This document shows, one piece after another, positions 35,385 to 48,500 of a stretch of DNA of 64,000 nucleotides (position 1 is its first letter; each line of letters starts with the position of its first letter). The position numbers and the translations under genes were made by a program. The stretch is from Oribacterium sp. C9 (lineage in GTDB: Bacteria; Bacillota; Clostridia; Lachnospirales; Lachnospiraceae), in assembly GCF_002007235.1 (NCBI RefSeq), contig NZ_MUHW01000005.1, forward strand, positions 1 through 64,000. The letters run 5' to 3'. The notes under the pieces are model-generated. The model made no database searches. It was not told where the DNA came from and saw only the letters and a program-made list of their open reading frames with translations.

Positions 35385-36503
35385 TCATCCGAAGGTATAG
35401 CTGTATGGATTGTAATCAGACACCCAGGCACCTGTTGAATTTACATAATAACCGTCCGGTGTGGTTGTGTTAGTGAGCATAGCTCCGTCTGCACCGCAGT
35501 AGTAATACTGATTGTTCCAGTAGATCCAGCCTGTCTTCATATATCCCTGAGAATTGAAATAATAGTACTTTCCGTTTATAAGCTGCCAACCGTTTGAAGT
35601 CCAGGATCCGTCAGCATTTCTGTACCACCAGCCGTACTGATCAAGTATCCACTGTCCGTCGGTTGTATTGACAGGAGAGTTTGCATAATATGTGGAGCCG
35701 TAAACCGTAGTTCCCGTCAGACCTGAAAGATAAGCTGAGGAAGCGGAGCTGGTAGGATTGTTAATATTTGCGTTGTAGGTTGCTTTAATGGAAGCGGCTG
35801 CAGACTCTGTGACATACAGATCTTCTGATTCTGCCCATGATCCTTTATGTGAACTTGAGTATACCGCACGAACCTTATAGCTATAGGTTCCTGCCTGTGT
35901 GAAATAGTTGGCAAAGCTGTAATAATTGTTAGTGGTAGTTACTGTGGTAAGAACAGTACTGCCGCGGTAAAGCTTTACCTCGAATTTTTTCACATTTTCA
36001 ACGGTGCTCCAGTTGGCGATACCGTAAGCCGTCTGCCAGTAAGCATTGTCGATGTTCAGATCCAGTGAGCTGGACCAGTCCTTATAGACCTTATCAAGAG
36101 CATCGAGGGTATAAACTATGGTCAGATATCCATGACCGCTTCCGCCTGAAACAGAGGTTACGTTACCGGCATCACCTGTCACGTTGACATTGGCCTTTGT
36201 GATATTCCACTTATAATTATCATCATCTTCAAGGGCAAGCTTTATCTGAACCTTTGGTTTGTCATCGCCATCCCATCCGTCTGCAGGTACATTGGTGATG
36301 GTGGCACTGTGAACATCATACAGAGTGGAGGTTGTTGTGACCTCTACATCACTGGATGTGGAGCCAAGGGAAAGGTCAGTGGAAACATTGATCTTTACTG
36401 TAGAGACACTGGTTCTGGAATCTGCAGCGTAAGATGGAACAGCCATAGCAGCCATAAATGAAGAAGATACAAATATTATCGCAAATTTCTTTAAATTAAA
36501 CAT
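35385..36503 (-). CDS. Secreted protein with choline-binding-type cell-wall repeats
   Basis: A 372-residue protein with a signal peptide (MFNLKKFAIIFVSSSFMAAMAVPSYAA, cut near residue 27). Confidence 0.85.
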   Translation of the reverse strand: MFNLKKFAIIFVSSSFMAAMAVPSYAADSRTSVSTVKINVSTDLSLGSTSSDVEVTTTSTLYDVHSATITNVPADGWDGDDKPKVQIKLALEDDDNYKWNITKANVNVTGDAGNVTSVSGGSGHGYLTIVYTLDALDKVYKDWSSSLDLNIDNAYWQTAYGIANWSTVENVKKFEVKLYRGSTVLTTVTTTNNYYSFANYFTQAGTYSYKVRAVYSSSHKGSWAESEDLYVTESAAASIKATYNANINNPTSSASSAYLSGLTGTTVYGSTYYANSPVNTTDGQWILDQYGWWYRNADGSWTSNGWQLINGKYYYFNSQGYMKTGWIYWNNQYYYCGADGAMLTNTTTPDGYYVNSTGAWVSDYNPYSYTFG

Positions 36504-39500
36504 GTGTCCTCCTTTGAATCTCTGTAGTTATTATAACTATCGACGCTGAACTGAAACTGAAATAGACCTGAAATACAAATCGGTAATTTCTGTAAATTGA
36601 AGTATAATCTTTTTTGAAATCTTGTCGGTAATAAATGATGTAAGTACATCATAATCTATTTTATACGGACAGTTGATAAAATTAATTGAATTATACATTA
36701 CAAAATAGGACAAAAAGAAAAAAATTATGAACATTACAAAACGACTTTACCGCTTTTTACTGATCTTTTTCTGCATAAGCATCATATCGGTATTTAGCGG
36801 TTGTACAGAATCCCTGTCTAAAGAGATTGATGTTACAGTTAGTGATCCTGAAACCGCAGGTCTCATGGAGATTACGGAAGATGGAACCTATACTTCAAAG
36901 GATGATGTAGCTCTATATATTTACACCTACGAGCATCTTCCGTCCAATTTTATAACCAAATATGAGGCCAGAAAACTGGGGTGGAATGGTGGAAGCCTTG
37001 ACGATGTAGCCTATGGCAAATGTATCGGCGGAGACAGATTCAAGAACCGTGAGGGGCTGCTTCCTGACAGTAAAGACAGAAGCTATTATGAATGTGACAT
37101 TGACACTCTTCATAAGAAAAAGAGGGGTGCAAAAAGAATCATTTATTCAGATGATGGATTGATCTACTACACAGAAGACCACTATGCAAGCTATGAACTT
37201 CTTTATGGAGATCCATGAAGCCTGTTGATTAAAATTTGTGGCAGGGATGCCGGAAATATCGGAGGAACGTATGAAATATTTTCTTGATCTATCAGATGTA
37301 ACAGATCGTGACGAGTTGTATGACGCTATCGAAGATCAGCTGCCTGTACCTAATTACTTCGGAAGAAATCTCGATGCACTTTATGATGACCTGAGTGAGG
37401 TGATAGATGATTGTACTTTGATCGTAAAGAACTTCGAGGAATTTGCGGAGATAGACCCTCAGTATTTTAAGAAATTCAAACATACCCTGAAGGATCTCAT
37501 GCTGGAGATACCTGATTTTTCTGTTAAGTTCTCATCTGATGATGAAGAATCAGAGGAAGATGATGAGGATTACGATAACGGAGATGAATCCGAGTATGAT
37601 GCAAGCGGAGATGATTATTCAGATCCTGATGATAATTATGGTGACAGCGACGGCTATGACAAGATGGACGTAAACGAATAAAAAGAACCGCTGAAATTAT
37701 TTTGCACAGATAAATTTAACATAAAAAGAAAGAACCTTGAGCCCATAAAGCTCGTGGTTCTTTCTTTTTATGGAACCTGTTTTTTTCACATTCTCTTTTT
37801 TATACTGCTTCCTGTACCAGATCCCTGAGTGACTTTGGTCTGACACTTTTTGAATTGGTCCTTTCGAGATTATAAGCCTTAAGAACCGTATCGAACTTAT
37901 CGGACGGAACCGGTCTCGAAAAATAAAAACCCTGAAAGAAATCACAGCCGTTGATCTTTAAAAAAGCAGCCTGTTCCTGTGTTTCCACGCCCTCTGAGAT
38001 GACCTGCATATCCAGACGCTTAGCCATCTCTATGACAGAATCAATAATTATCTCTGAACGGATAAGATCATCAGTATCCTGCAGAAATCCCATATCAAGC
38101 TTCAGAACATCCGCATGAAGATTTTTCAGGAGTGTGAGAGAAGAGTATCCGCTTCCAAAATCATCGATCTCGATAGAAAAACCTGCATCGTGAAGCTTTG
38201 CGATGAGATCGACATAAAGCTCAGGACTGTTCACAAAACTGCATTCCGTGATCTCGACATTCATCTTGCAGGGTGAGATATCATACTTCTGAACCAGTCC
38301 GATAAGGATCTTCGCTATATCGAGATAATAAAGATCCTTGGGGGAGATATTGACCGAAAGACTGAGATTCTTTTTTTCCGGGTCTTCTTTCCATTCACTG
38401 AGAAGGCTGGCGGCCTTATCCCACATATAGAGATCCAGCTTCCAGATAAGCTCTGAATCCTCAAGTATATGAATGAACTGAGATGGACTCAGTATGGTAC
38501 CATCTTCAAGAAGCCATCTGGAAAGAGCCTCGGCACTGATGATCTCGCCTTTGGTGTTTGCCTGTGGCTGCAGATACAAAAGAAAACGGTTTTCCTTTAG
38601 AGCACTGTCGAACTCGCTTATGATCTTTTTACTGTAAAGACGTTCCTCCATGATGGATTCGTCATACCAGGCAACAGAGAATGGCTCATCGATCTTTATG
38701 GACTTAATGGCGAGCTTCGCCCTGTCACACATGGAAAGAACTTCCATTTCAGGATCTGTTATTTCATAAACTCCAAGCTGAAAATGCATACGGAATCCGG
38801 GATTATCTATAAACTCTGAGCAGACCTGTGCGATCCTTCTGAAAAGCTCCTCCTCAAACTTATCTTTCTCGATAAGAAAAACAAACTGATCAACGTGGAG
38901 CTGATCAAATACTTCAAAATACCGTCCATGCTCTACGATGAGTTTTTTCATACAGCGTAAAATCTCATTACCCTTCGGGAATCCAAAGATCTGATTCACA
39001 AGCTTGAAATCCCGTATATTGGATCGAACCAGAAGATAACGCTTGTCAGGATTAGAACACAGAACATGTCTGATCCTTTCCACGTACATAAAACTATTCA
39101 ATTTACTCTTACACATATAAATATCCTTCCCCTAAAAACATCAGATCACACCCTCATATGATCATGATGCCATAACTTTAAACAGAATAATGTTTAAATC
39201 ATCTCATCCGTGAGACAAAATAATCATGAATTTAAATACACCCTAATATATAGAATTCATAATACAAAAACGATATTTAATATACCAATTTATATTTTAC
39301 GGGAACTGATGAACACAATCAACAAACTTACATATATTTAATAAATATATGTATATCAGACGATTGCGCTATAGAATTCATCTATAGTTTCTATTAGTGT
39401 AAACTGTAGCGGACAATCTTAATCGAAACCGTTTTCGCATGAAAAATCAGGTATCAGAAGCAAGTTTTATGGCTTGATTTATAGTGTTAAGCACACGCTT

Positions 39501-42500
39501 TTTATCACCTGACCATAACGGGGCAATAAGGATTTTTTTAGGTCCGTCTCCGGTTATCCTGTGTACGACGGTTTCTGAAGGAAGAAGCTTCAGGCATTTT
39601 ACAAGGATGGAACAGTACTCTTCCAGAGTGAGAACATGGAATGGCTCTCTTTCGTATTCTTCCCCGAGCCTTGTTCCTTTAAGGATATGTAGAAGCTGAA
39701 GCTTTATTCCGTCTAGTACAGGTGTCAATGCAGAAAGATACTGTATGGTTTCGAGGATATCCTTTTCATCCTCCCATGGAAAACCTATGATTACGTGAAC
39801 TATCACTGAAAGTCCGGAAGCCTTTAGCCGTTTATATGTGTCATCAAAAACAGACAGAGGATATCCTCTGTTGATACGTTTTGCGGTTTCATCATGGACA
39901 GACTGAAGTCCCAGCTCGATCCAGACTTTTTTATCATATCTGTCCTGTAGCTTCTTCAGTTCAGAGATCATCTCATCGCTTATACAATCAGGTCTCGTTC
40001 CTATGGAAAGAATAATCACCCTCGGATCTCTGAGAGCTTCATCGAACAGACTTATGAGCTTAGCTGTATCACCATAGGTATTGGTATAAGACTGAAAATA
40101 GGCTATGAATTTATGTTCAGTCACCTTCGGAAGCTTTGCTTCGACTCTTTTTATTCCGATTTCGATCTGCTCTTTTACAGGAAGAAGTGGTGCGGCAAAA
40201 TCACCGGAGCCGCCCTCTGAGCAAAAGCTACATCCTCCTCTGGATATGGTTCCGTCTCTGTTTGGACATGAGCACCCTGACTGAAGTGAGATCTTGTAGA
40301 CCTTCTGTCCGTAAATTCTTTTTAAATAATCTGATAGAGATAAATAATACATGTATCTCATTATAACATTTCATGTTTAAAATATAATTGCTAGAATATA
40401 TAAAGACAAATGTGTCAGTTATCAATAAATGATCATTTTTTGTACTATCACGACAGATATGACACATAAATCGATATGACACATAAATCCACAATAGGAG
40501 TTTTGAGTATGAAAAAGAAATTCAGATTTAAACTATTGATGATTTTAGCTCTTTGTTTCGTGATCTCAGCCTTCACATTGAAGGGCTTTGCTGATTTCGG
40601 AAGCTATTCCGGTGACTCTGACTACGGCTCTGACAGCTGGAGCAGCAGTGATTCAGGGTGGAGCAGCAGTGACTACAGCTCCGGAGGCTACAGCTACTAC
40701 GGAGGATCCGGCAGCAGTTCAAGTGACGGTTTCTTTTGGGATATGGTAGTACCTCTTATAGTGTTTATCATTATATTTATCTTCATCATACAGCGCAGCA
40801 AGAATATAAGCAGACTTACAGATTCTCGCCCGAGTCAGCCTGTCAACAACGTGGCACGGAGCAAGGGAAGACCTATTTCAGAATATACAAGCATCGATCC
40901 GGGATTCGATTCCGCAGAGCTTGCAGCAAAGCTCTCCAATGTTTATGTGAAGCTTCAGAATGCATGGCAGGACAAGGATCTGGAACCGATACGTCCTTAT
41001 CTTACAGATGATTTCTATGCTCAGATGGATAGACAGCTCAGTGCCATGAAGAGCAGAAATCAGACTAACTATATCGAAAGGATCGCCGTACTCAGTTCAG
41101 AGCCTGTGACTTTCTATCAGGAGAATGGAATGGATCACATAGTTGCCATTCTCAAAACACGTATAGTGGACTATACTCTCGATGACAGAACAGGCGCTCT
41201 CGTATCCGGAAACAAGGTAAAGGAGAAGTTCATGACCTACGAATACGACCTCTGCAGAAAGAGCGGAATCACAACTCATACAGAGAAGGGCCTCAATACA
41301 GTCACATGTCCTCACTGCGGTGCGCCGCTTGACATCAACCAGACCGCTAAGTGTCCATACTGCGGATCAGTTATAACCGTGGTCAACGAAGACTGGGCTA
41401 TCAAGAGCATAAAGGGAATTTCACAGCGCACAAGCTGAAACAGGACAATGTCTAAATCAAACAAACAGATATAAGCGTCATACATCTATCCCGAACCTGT
41501 GATAACACAGTTCGGGATATGCACTTATAAAATTCATATCAAATAAACGATAGTATTTTTTGCGAGGTTAAAGCTTCATGTCTTCACAACATAGCAATTT
41601 TATCAAAAAAACTTATCACAATACCTTAGTAACTCTTAAATGGATGATGTTCGGAGCAGTATCAGGTGTGCTCGTGGGAACTGTGTCCTCTTACTTTGCG
41701 AAGGCCATATCCCTTGCCACAGCCTTCCGGACATCACATCCGTACATACTTTTCCTTTTGCCTCTGGCAGGAGTTTTTATCGTGTTTTTCTATGCGGTTC
41801 TGGGAGCTAAAACTCCGAAAGGCACGAATCTGGTTTTGGAAGCCATACATAACGGGCAGAGAGTACCTCTCCGCATGACGCCCCTTATCATAGTGTCAAC
41901 TGTAGTGACACACCTCTTCGGTGGTTCTGCGGGACGTGAAGGTGCGGCTCTTCAGGTTGGAGGATCTCTCGGTAATGCTTTGGGCAGACTTCTCAGATTT
42001 TCCGAGAAAGACAGACGCCGGACCATCATGTGCGGAATGAGCGCTTCTTTCTCGGCTCTTTTCGGAACTCCCCTTGCAGCAACGATCATGCCTATTGAGG
42101 TTAGTACCGTAGGAATCATGTATTACTCGGCACTGGCTCCATGTGCCATAGCGGCACTTACCGCCCGGAAAATTGCAGACATCATAAATCCCGGTTCAGA
42201 GACGACCATGGTACTTTCGGATGTCATAGAATTTTCATGGGAAACCGGAGCATATACCATACTTTTTGCAGTATTGTGTTCACTGGTAGCTATACTTTTT
42301 TGTACAACCCTGCATGAAACAAAGAAATTTGCGAAAAATGCGGTTAAGAATTCCTATCTTAGAGCGGTTCTGACAGGTGCCCTTGTTATAGTCATGACAC
42401 TTATCGTCGGCTCACAAGTCTACAACGGTGCAGGTTCAGATATAATAGCAGCCTGCATAAACAATCCCGGATTCCAGATAGTGCCATATGCGTTCCTTTT

Positions 42501-45500
42501 AAAGATACTCTTCACAGCAGTGACATTATCCGGTGGCTTCCAGGGTGGTGAGATAGTACCGTCGCTATTCATTGGCGCAACCTTCGGACATGCCATAGCC
42601 GGAATATGCCATATCTCTCCTATGATGGGAGCTGCCCTTGGAGCTGTATTTGTTTTCTGTGGAGTCACCAACTGCCCTGTAGCATCTATCCTTATAGGAT
42701 TTGAGCTCTTTGGCTTCGGGATGTCTTCATATGTACTTCTTGGTGTCGCGGTCACATATCTTTTCTCAGGTAACTACAGCCTTTACGGTTCACAGAAGAT
42801 AAGATTCAATAAATATGAGCCTGAGCTTATAGACAGAAACTCACAGTGAGATGTTAAAAAAACACCTTTGTTTCGTAAAGGGATCATAAGCATCCATACT
42901 GTGAGTAGGATACTCAAAAACACTATGATATAAAATAAAAGCTCTGTAGTATAAACCGTCAGGTTATATACTACAGAGCTTTTTGTTATCCTTCCAATGC
43001 TTTTTCATCTATGGCAAGCTTGATGCAGCCCATGATTCCCTGATCGTCATTGAGAGAAGCAGGAACTATATAATGATCCATATCAGCGATCTGAGAAGTC
43101 TTTATGTAGCCGTTCAACATTTCGGCTGTTTTTTTTCTGATGAGAGGAAAGAGCTGTGTCTGATGCATAACTCCGCCGCCGAGAATGATCATCTGAGGAC
43201 TCATGACGAGAATTATGTTAACAAGGGCCTGAGCTATATAATATGACTCCATCTCCCAGACATGATCATCGTCCTTCAGTTCTATACCAAGTTTTCCGAA
43301 ACGCTCCTCGATAGCAGGACCTGCAGCCAGTCCCTCTAGACATGTACCATGGAAAGGACAGTGTCCCTTATATGTATCACCATCATAGGGCACCATCTTC
43401 ATGTGCCCGAGCTCCGGATGAAGCATGCCGTGAACCAGCTTTCCGTTGGACATGATTCCTCCGCCTATACCAGTTCCTATGGTTATATAAACTGCATCAG
43501 TAAGTCCCTTTGCCTGTCCGTATGTGATCTCACCAAGAAGAGAACCGTTTACATCTGTATCAAATCCTACGGGAACGCCCAATGCTTCCTTCATGGCTCT
43601 TACGATGTTGTAATTTGCCCATTTAAGCTTCGGTGTTGTGGTGAAGCTTCCGTAGGTCTCTGAATCCCGATTCAGATCTATAGGTCCGAAAGCCGCGATA
43701 CCGAGAGCTTCTATTTTTTTATCCTTGAACCAGTCTATGATACTTGGAATCGTTTCTTCAGGGGAGACGGTAGGAATAGAAGTCTGTTCCAATATCTTTC
43801 CATTTTCGTCGCCTACAGCACAGACCATCTTGGTCCCGCCGGCCTCCAATGCTCCATACAACATATAATTTACCTCTCAATCCGGGAACTTTTCCCTAAT
43901 AAAATCAATTGTAAAAGAGTGAATTTGAAAAATCAATCTGATAGCAGGACTAAAATTTATTTTCAGAATCAGGACATTAATTCTGAAAGCTACGTAAACT
44001 GTTTTACTAACATTATTTATAAAAAATTACCGTTTTTTTCGTAAGAAACCTGACTTCATCAGATTGATGGGATGAAAAAAATTTTTTATAATCAAAGATG
44101 AAGCATTGTTGATTTTCAGGCCATGACGTCTGGACTAAACATTAACATAATCAGAAGTATAGATTTTAGAAAAGGAACGGCTTAAACATGTTCAAAGATA
44201 TAAAAACGGATAAGATTTTCAAATCAAGACTTGAGAAATACTATGATGAACTTAAATGGCTCTACAGCGAGCTTTATAACAACGATACTCAGGCATTTGA
44301 TTATTTTTTATGCATGCTTCATCAGTATTATAAGGATCGCGACCCGGATCTTAAGGAGTGGGACGAAGCGAGAGAGCTGGTACCGGACTGGTTTCACGGA
44401 AACGAGATGCTCGGTATGCAGATGTATATTAACTGCTTCAACCAAAATCTGAAGGGAGTAAAGAATAAGATCTCCTATCTGAAGGAAACAGGTTCAAACT
44501 ATATACATCTTATGCCTCTTCTGGAGAGTCCAAAGGGGCGCTCGGACGGAGGTTATGCCGTATCGGATTTCAGGCGGGTGCAGCCGGAACTCGGTACCAT
44601 GGAGGACCTGAAGGATCTTGCAGAAGAGTGCCACAGAAACGGAATGAGCGTTTGTATGGATTTTGTCATGAACCATACCTCCGAGGATCACGAATGGGCA
44701 CGTCGTGCGAGAGCAGGAGAAAAGGAGTATCAGGACAGATATTTCTTCTTTGATGACTGGTACATTCCAAATGAATACGAAAAGACCGTTCCTCAGGTTT
44801 TTCCGACAACCGCTCCGGGTAATTTCAGCTGGTGCGAGGAAGCTCACAAGGTTGTAATGACCACATTTTATCCATACCAGTGGGATTTAAACTATGGAAA
44901 TCCTACTGTTTTTAACGACATGACAGCCAATATGCTGAACCTCTGCAATCATGGCATAGATATAGTCAGGCTGGATGCGACTCCTTACATCTGGAAGTCA
45001 CTGGGCACGAACTGCAGAAATCTCCCTCAGGTACATACACTGGTACGTATCATGCGTATAGCATCAGAGATAGTCTGTCCTGGTACACTTCTTCTCGGTG
45101 AAGTCGTTATGGAGCCAAGCAAGGTCGTTCCTTATTTCGGAACAGTAGATAAGCCTGAATGTCACATGCTTTACAATGTTACAACGATGGCAAGTACATG
45201 GCACACAGTTGCGACACAGGATGTACGTCTCATGAAGCATCAGCTCGGACAGATCTTCGCACTTCCTAAACAGTATGTTTTCCTTAATTATTTGAGATGT
45301 CACGATGATATAGGCTGGGGACTGGACTATGATTACCTGAAACAGTTCGGAGTCAAAGAAGTCGAACATAAGAAGTTCCTGAATGACTACTTCTGCGGAA
45401 ACACTTTCGGCTCCGATTCGAGAGGAGAGCTGTATAATAACGATCCCCGTCTCGGAGACGCCAGACTCTGCGGTACCACAGCATCTTTATGCGGAGTGGA

Positions 45501-48500
45501 AGCGGCTGAATACGAGAACGATCCCCAGAAGCTCGATATGTCCATAAGACTGGATATAATGCTACATGCATTTCTGCTTAGCCAGAGCGGAATACCTATC
45601 ATATATTCAGGAGATGAGATAGGTCAGCTCAATGACTACAGCTATCACAGTGATCCTGAAAAATGGGATGATTCCAGATATCTTCATAGAGGATCATTTA
45701 AGTGGGACGAGGCCGGAAAACGACGTTCCACAACAAGTCGTCAGGGAAGGATATATAAGGCTATACGTAAGCTCGAAAAGCTCCGTGCAACACATGATGT
45801 TTTTGATTCCGGGGCTGACTGCTGGATAGTGGAGACATATAACGATCATATACTGGGAATAGGACGTTACCATCGCGGAGAAAAGCTTATAGCACTTTTT
45901 AATTTTTCCGATCATGACGAAACAGCCTGGATAAATGAGGTGGAGGAATATAAAGACCTTCTGACAAACAAAAAACGTCCTGCAGTGGCGGTAGGTATTC
46001 CTGCAAGAGATTTCGCCTGGCTGATAACAAACTACAATAATTGAATTGTCTATTGCATACAATATTTAAAAACACTGCACTGTGCACATAAAATACCGCC
46101 TTGATTGAAATTTTTTTGAAAAATAATTTAATTTATTAGTGAATTTATTATCAAAGTCTGTTAGTATTAGTGATATGTCAATCGTATGACATATTTAGAT
46201 TGACTGTTATGCCGGGTCAGTTCTAAAAAAACAACATAAAAAGGTCTCGGCATATAGAAAGCTGGTTTATATCATGAGTAAAAAACTGATTTTTGTAGAT
46301 ATCGACGGCACTCTGACACCTGCCGGAACAAATACTCCTCCGGACAGTGCTGTTGATGCCATAAAAAAAGCTCAAAAAAACGGTCACAAGGTCTTTCTCT
46401 GTACCGGCAGAAACTACGACATGCTTAAGCCTGTACTCAAGTACGGTTTTGACGGACTGGTAAGCTGCTCGGGAGGATATGTGACCTGTGGTGATGAGAT
46501 ACTTTACGACTGTCCTATGAGTAAGGAGCAGCTCGATACAGCTCTTGATTCACTTCATAGAAACGGAGTTTTCTGTACTATAGAAGGAAGGGATGGTTCA
46601 TTCGGAGATTCCAATTTAAAGGATTTTCTGGACAGCACTGAAGGAGGAAATTCCGAGATAGAGCGGTGGAGAAAGGCACTGAGTGAAAACTTAGGCATTA
46701 AGCCCATGAATCAGTACGATGGTCAGCCTATCTATAAAATAGTCATCATGGCAAGGGAAGCTTTCCAGCTGGATGAATGCAGATCTCTTTTGGAAAAGGA
46801 TTTCAATTTCGTTGTCCAGGATGTGCCTGCACATGGATGTGTCAACGGAGAGCTGATCAACAGAAAATTTGATAAGGGCAAGGGAGTAAAGCTTATAGCA
46901 GAGCATCTCGGAATAGACATAGAAGATACTATCGGCTTCGGAGACAGCATGAACGATCTGGAAATGATAGAAACTGTAGGTGTATCTGTCTGCATGGAAA
47001 ACGGCTCCGATACTCTGAAAAAGCTTTCCGATATCGTTTGTCCTGCTGTAACAGATGATGGACTGGCAAAAGCATTTGCAGATCTTCAGCTTATCTGAGA
47101 AAAGCGCCTGAGGATACCGGATCCATCAGGATAAAGATCCGGATCAATGTATAAAATTTCAATGTACCTTTCTGCTGTGGGAGACGGCAGATCAGATAAA
47201 TCACTTTTAGCGAGGTAAAAACAATGGCACTAGATTACAGAAAATGTGCGCAGGAAATCGTGGACCATATAGGCGGCCGCGATAATGTCGCCCAGGCAGC
47301 GCACTGTGCAACAAGACTCAGACTTGTCATAAAGGATAACAGTAAGGTTGACAAGGAATATCTCGACAATGTTGAAGGCGTTAAGGGAATGTTCGAGTCA
47401 AACGGTCAGCTTCAGCTGATCATCGGAACAGGAACCGTAAACAAGGTTTACGATGAATTTCTCAGTATCACCGGCATGACTGCAGCAACAAAGGACGATG
47501 TCAAGGCTGCTGCTGCAGCAAAGCAGCCTCTCTGGAAGCAGCTTCTCAAGCCTATCGGTGATGTTTTTGTACCTATCCTTCCTGCTATCGTTGCATCAGG
47601 TCTCATGATGGGTCTCGTAGAGGCTCTCGGTAAGATACCGGGACTTAATTTTGCAGGAACAGACTGGTATTCTTTCCTGGATATGGTTGCTAACACAGCA
47701 TTTGCATATCTGCCTGTAATAGTTGCGATCTCAGCGGCAAGAGTATTCGGCGGAAACATTTTCCTCGGTGCGGTCATCGGTCTTTTGATGATACATTCAG
47801 CCCTTACAAACGGCTGGGCAGCAGCAGACGGATACGGTGTCTGGTATCTCTTTGGAAACTTAAAGATCACAGATAGTTATTCACTTCTTCAGATCAACCA
47901 GCTTGGCTATCAGGGACATGTAATTCCTGTCATCATAGCAGTGCTGCTTATGAGCAACATCGAAAAATGGTTCCATAAGCATGTACCTGAGATGCTTGAT
48001 CTTTTCATTACTCCGCTTTGTACTGTTCTCATCACAGCACTTATCACCTTCACTATGATCGGTCCTGTTTTCTCAGGTCTCGAGACACTTGTTTTGAGCG
48101 GTGCGAGAGTACTTGTAAAGAACCCTATAGGTGCTATGGTCATGGGTGCCATTTATCCTGTTACAGTAGTTATGGGTCTTCACCATATGTATAATGTTAT
48201 CGAAGCAGGTATGCTTTCAGATCCGGCACAGATGCTTAACACATGGATGCCTATCGCTTCAGCCGCAAACTTCGCACAGTTTGGAGCATGTCTTGCAGTA
48301 GGTCTCAAGGCAAAAAGCAACAAGACAAAGGTTATCGCTGTTCCTTCAGCTCTTTCCGCATCTCTTGGTATCACAGAGCCTGCTATCTTCGGTGTGAACC
48401 TTCGTTACTATAAGCCTTTCCTTGCCGGCATGGTAGGTGGAGCAGTAGGTTCTATCTTTGGTGCGGTAACAGGAATCGGTGCTACTGCATACGGCGTTAC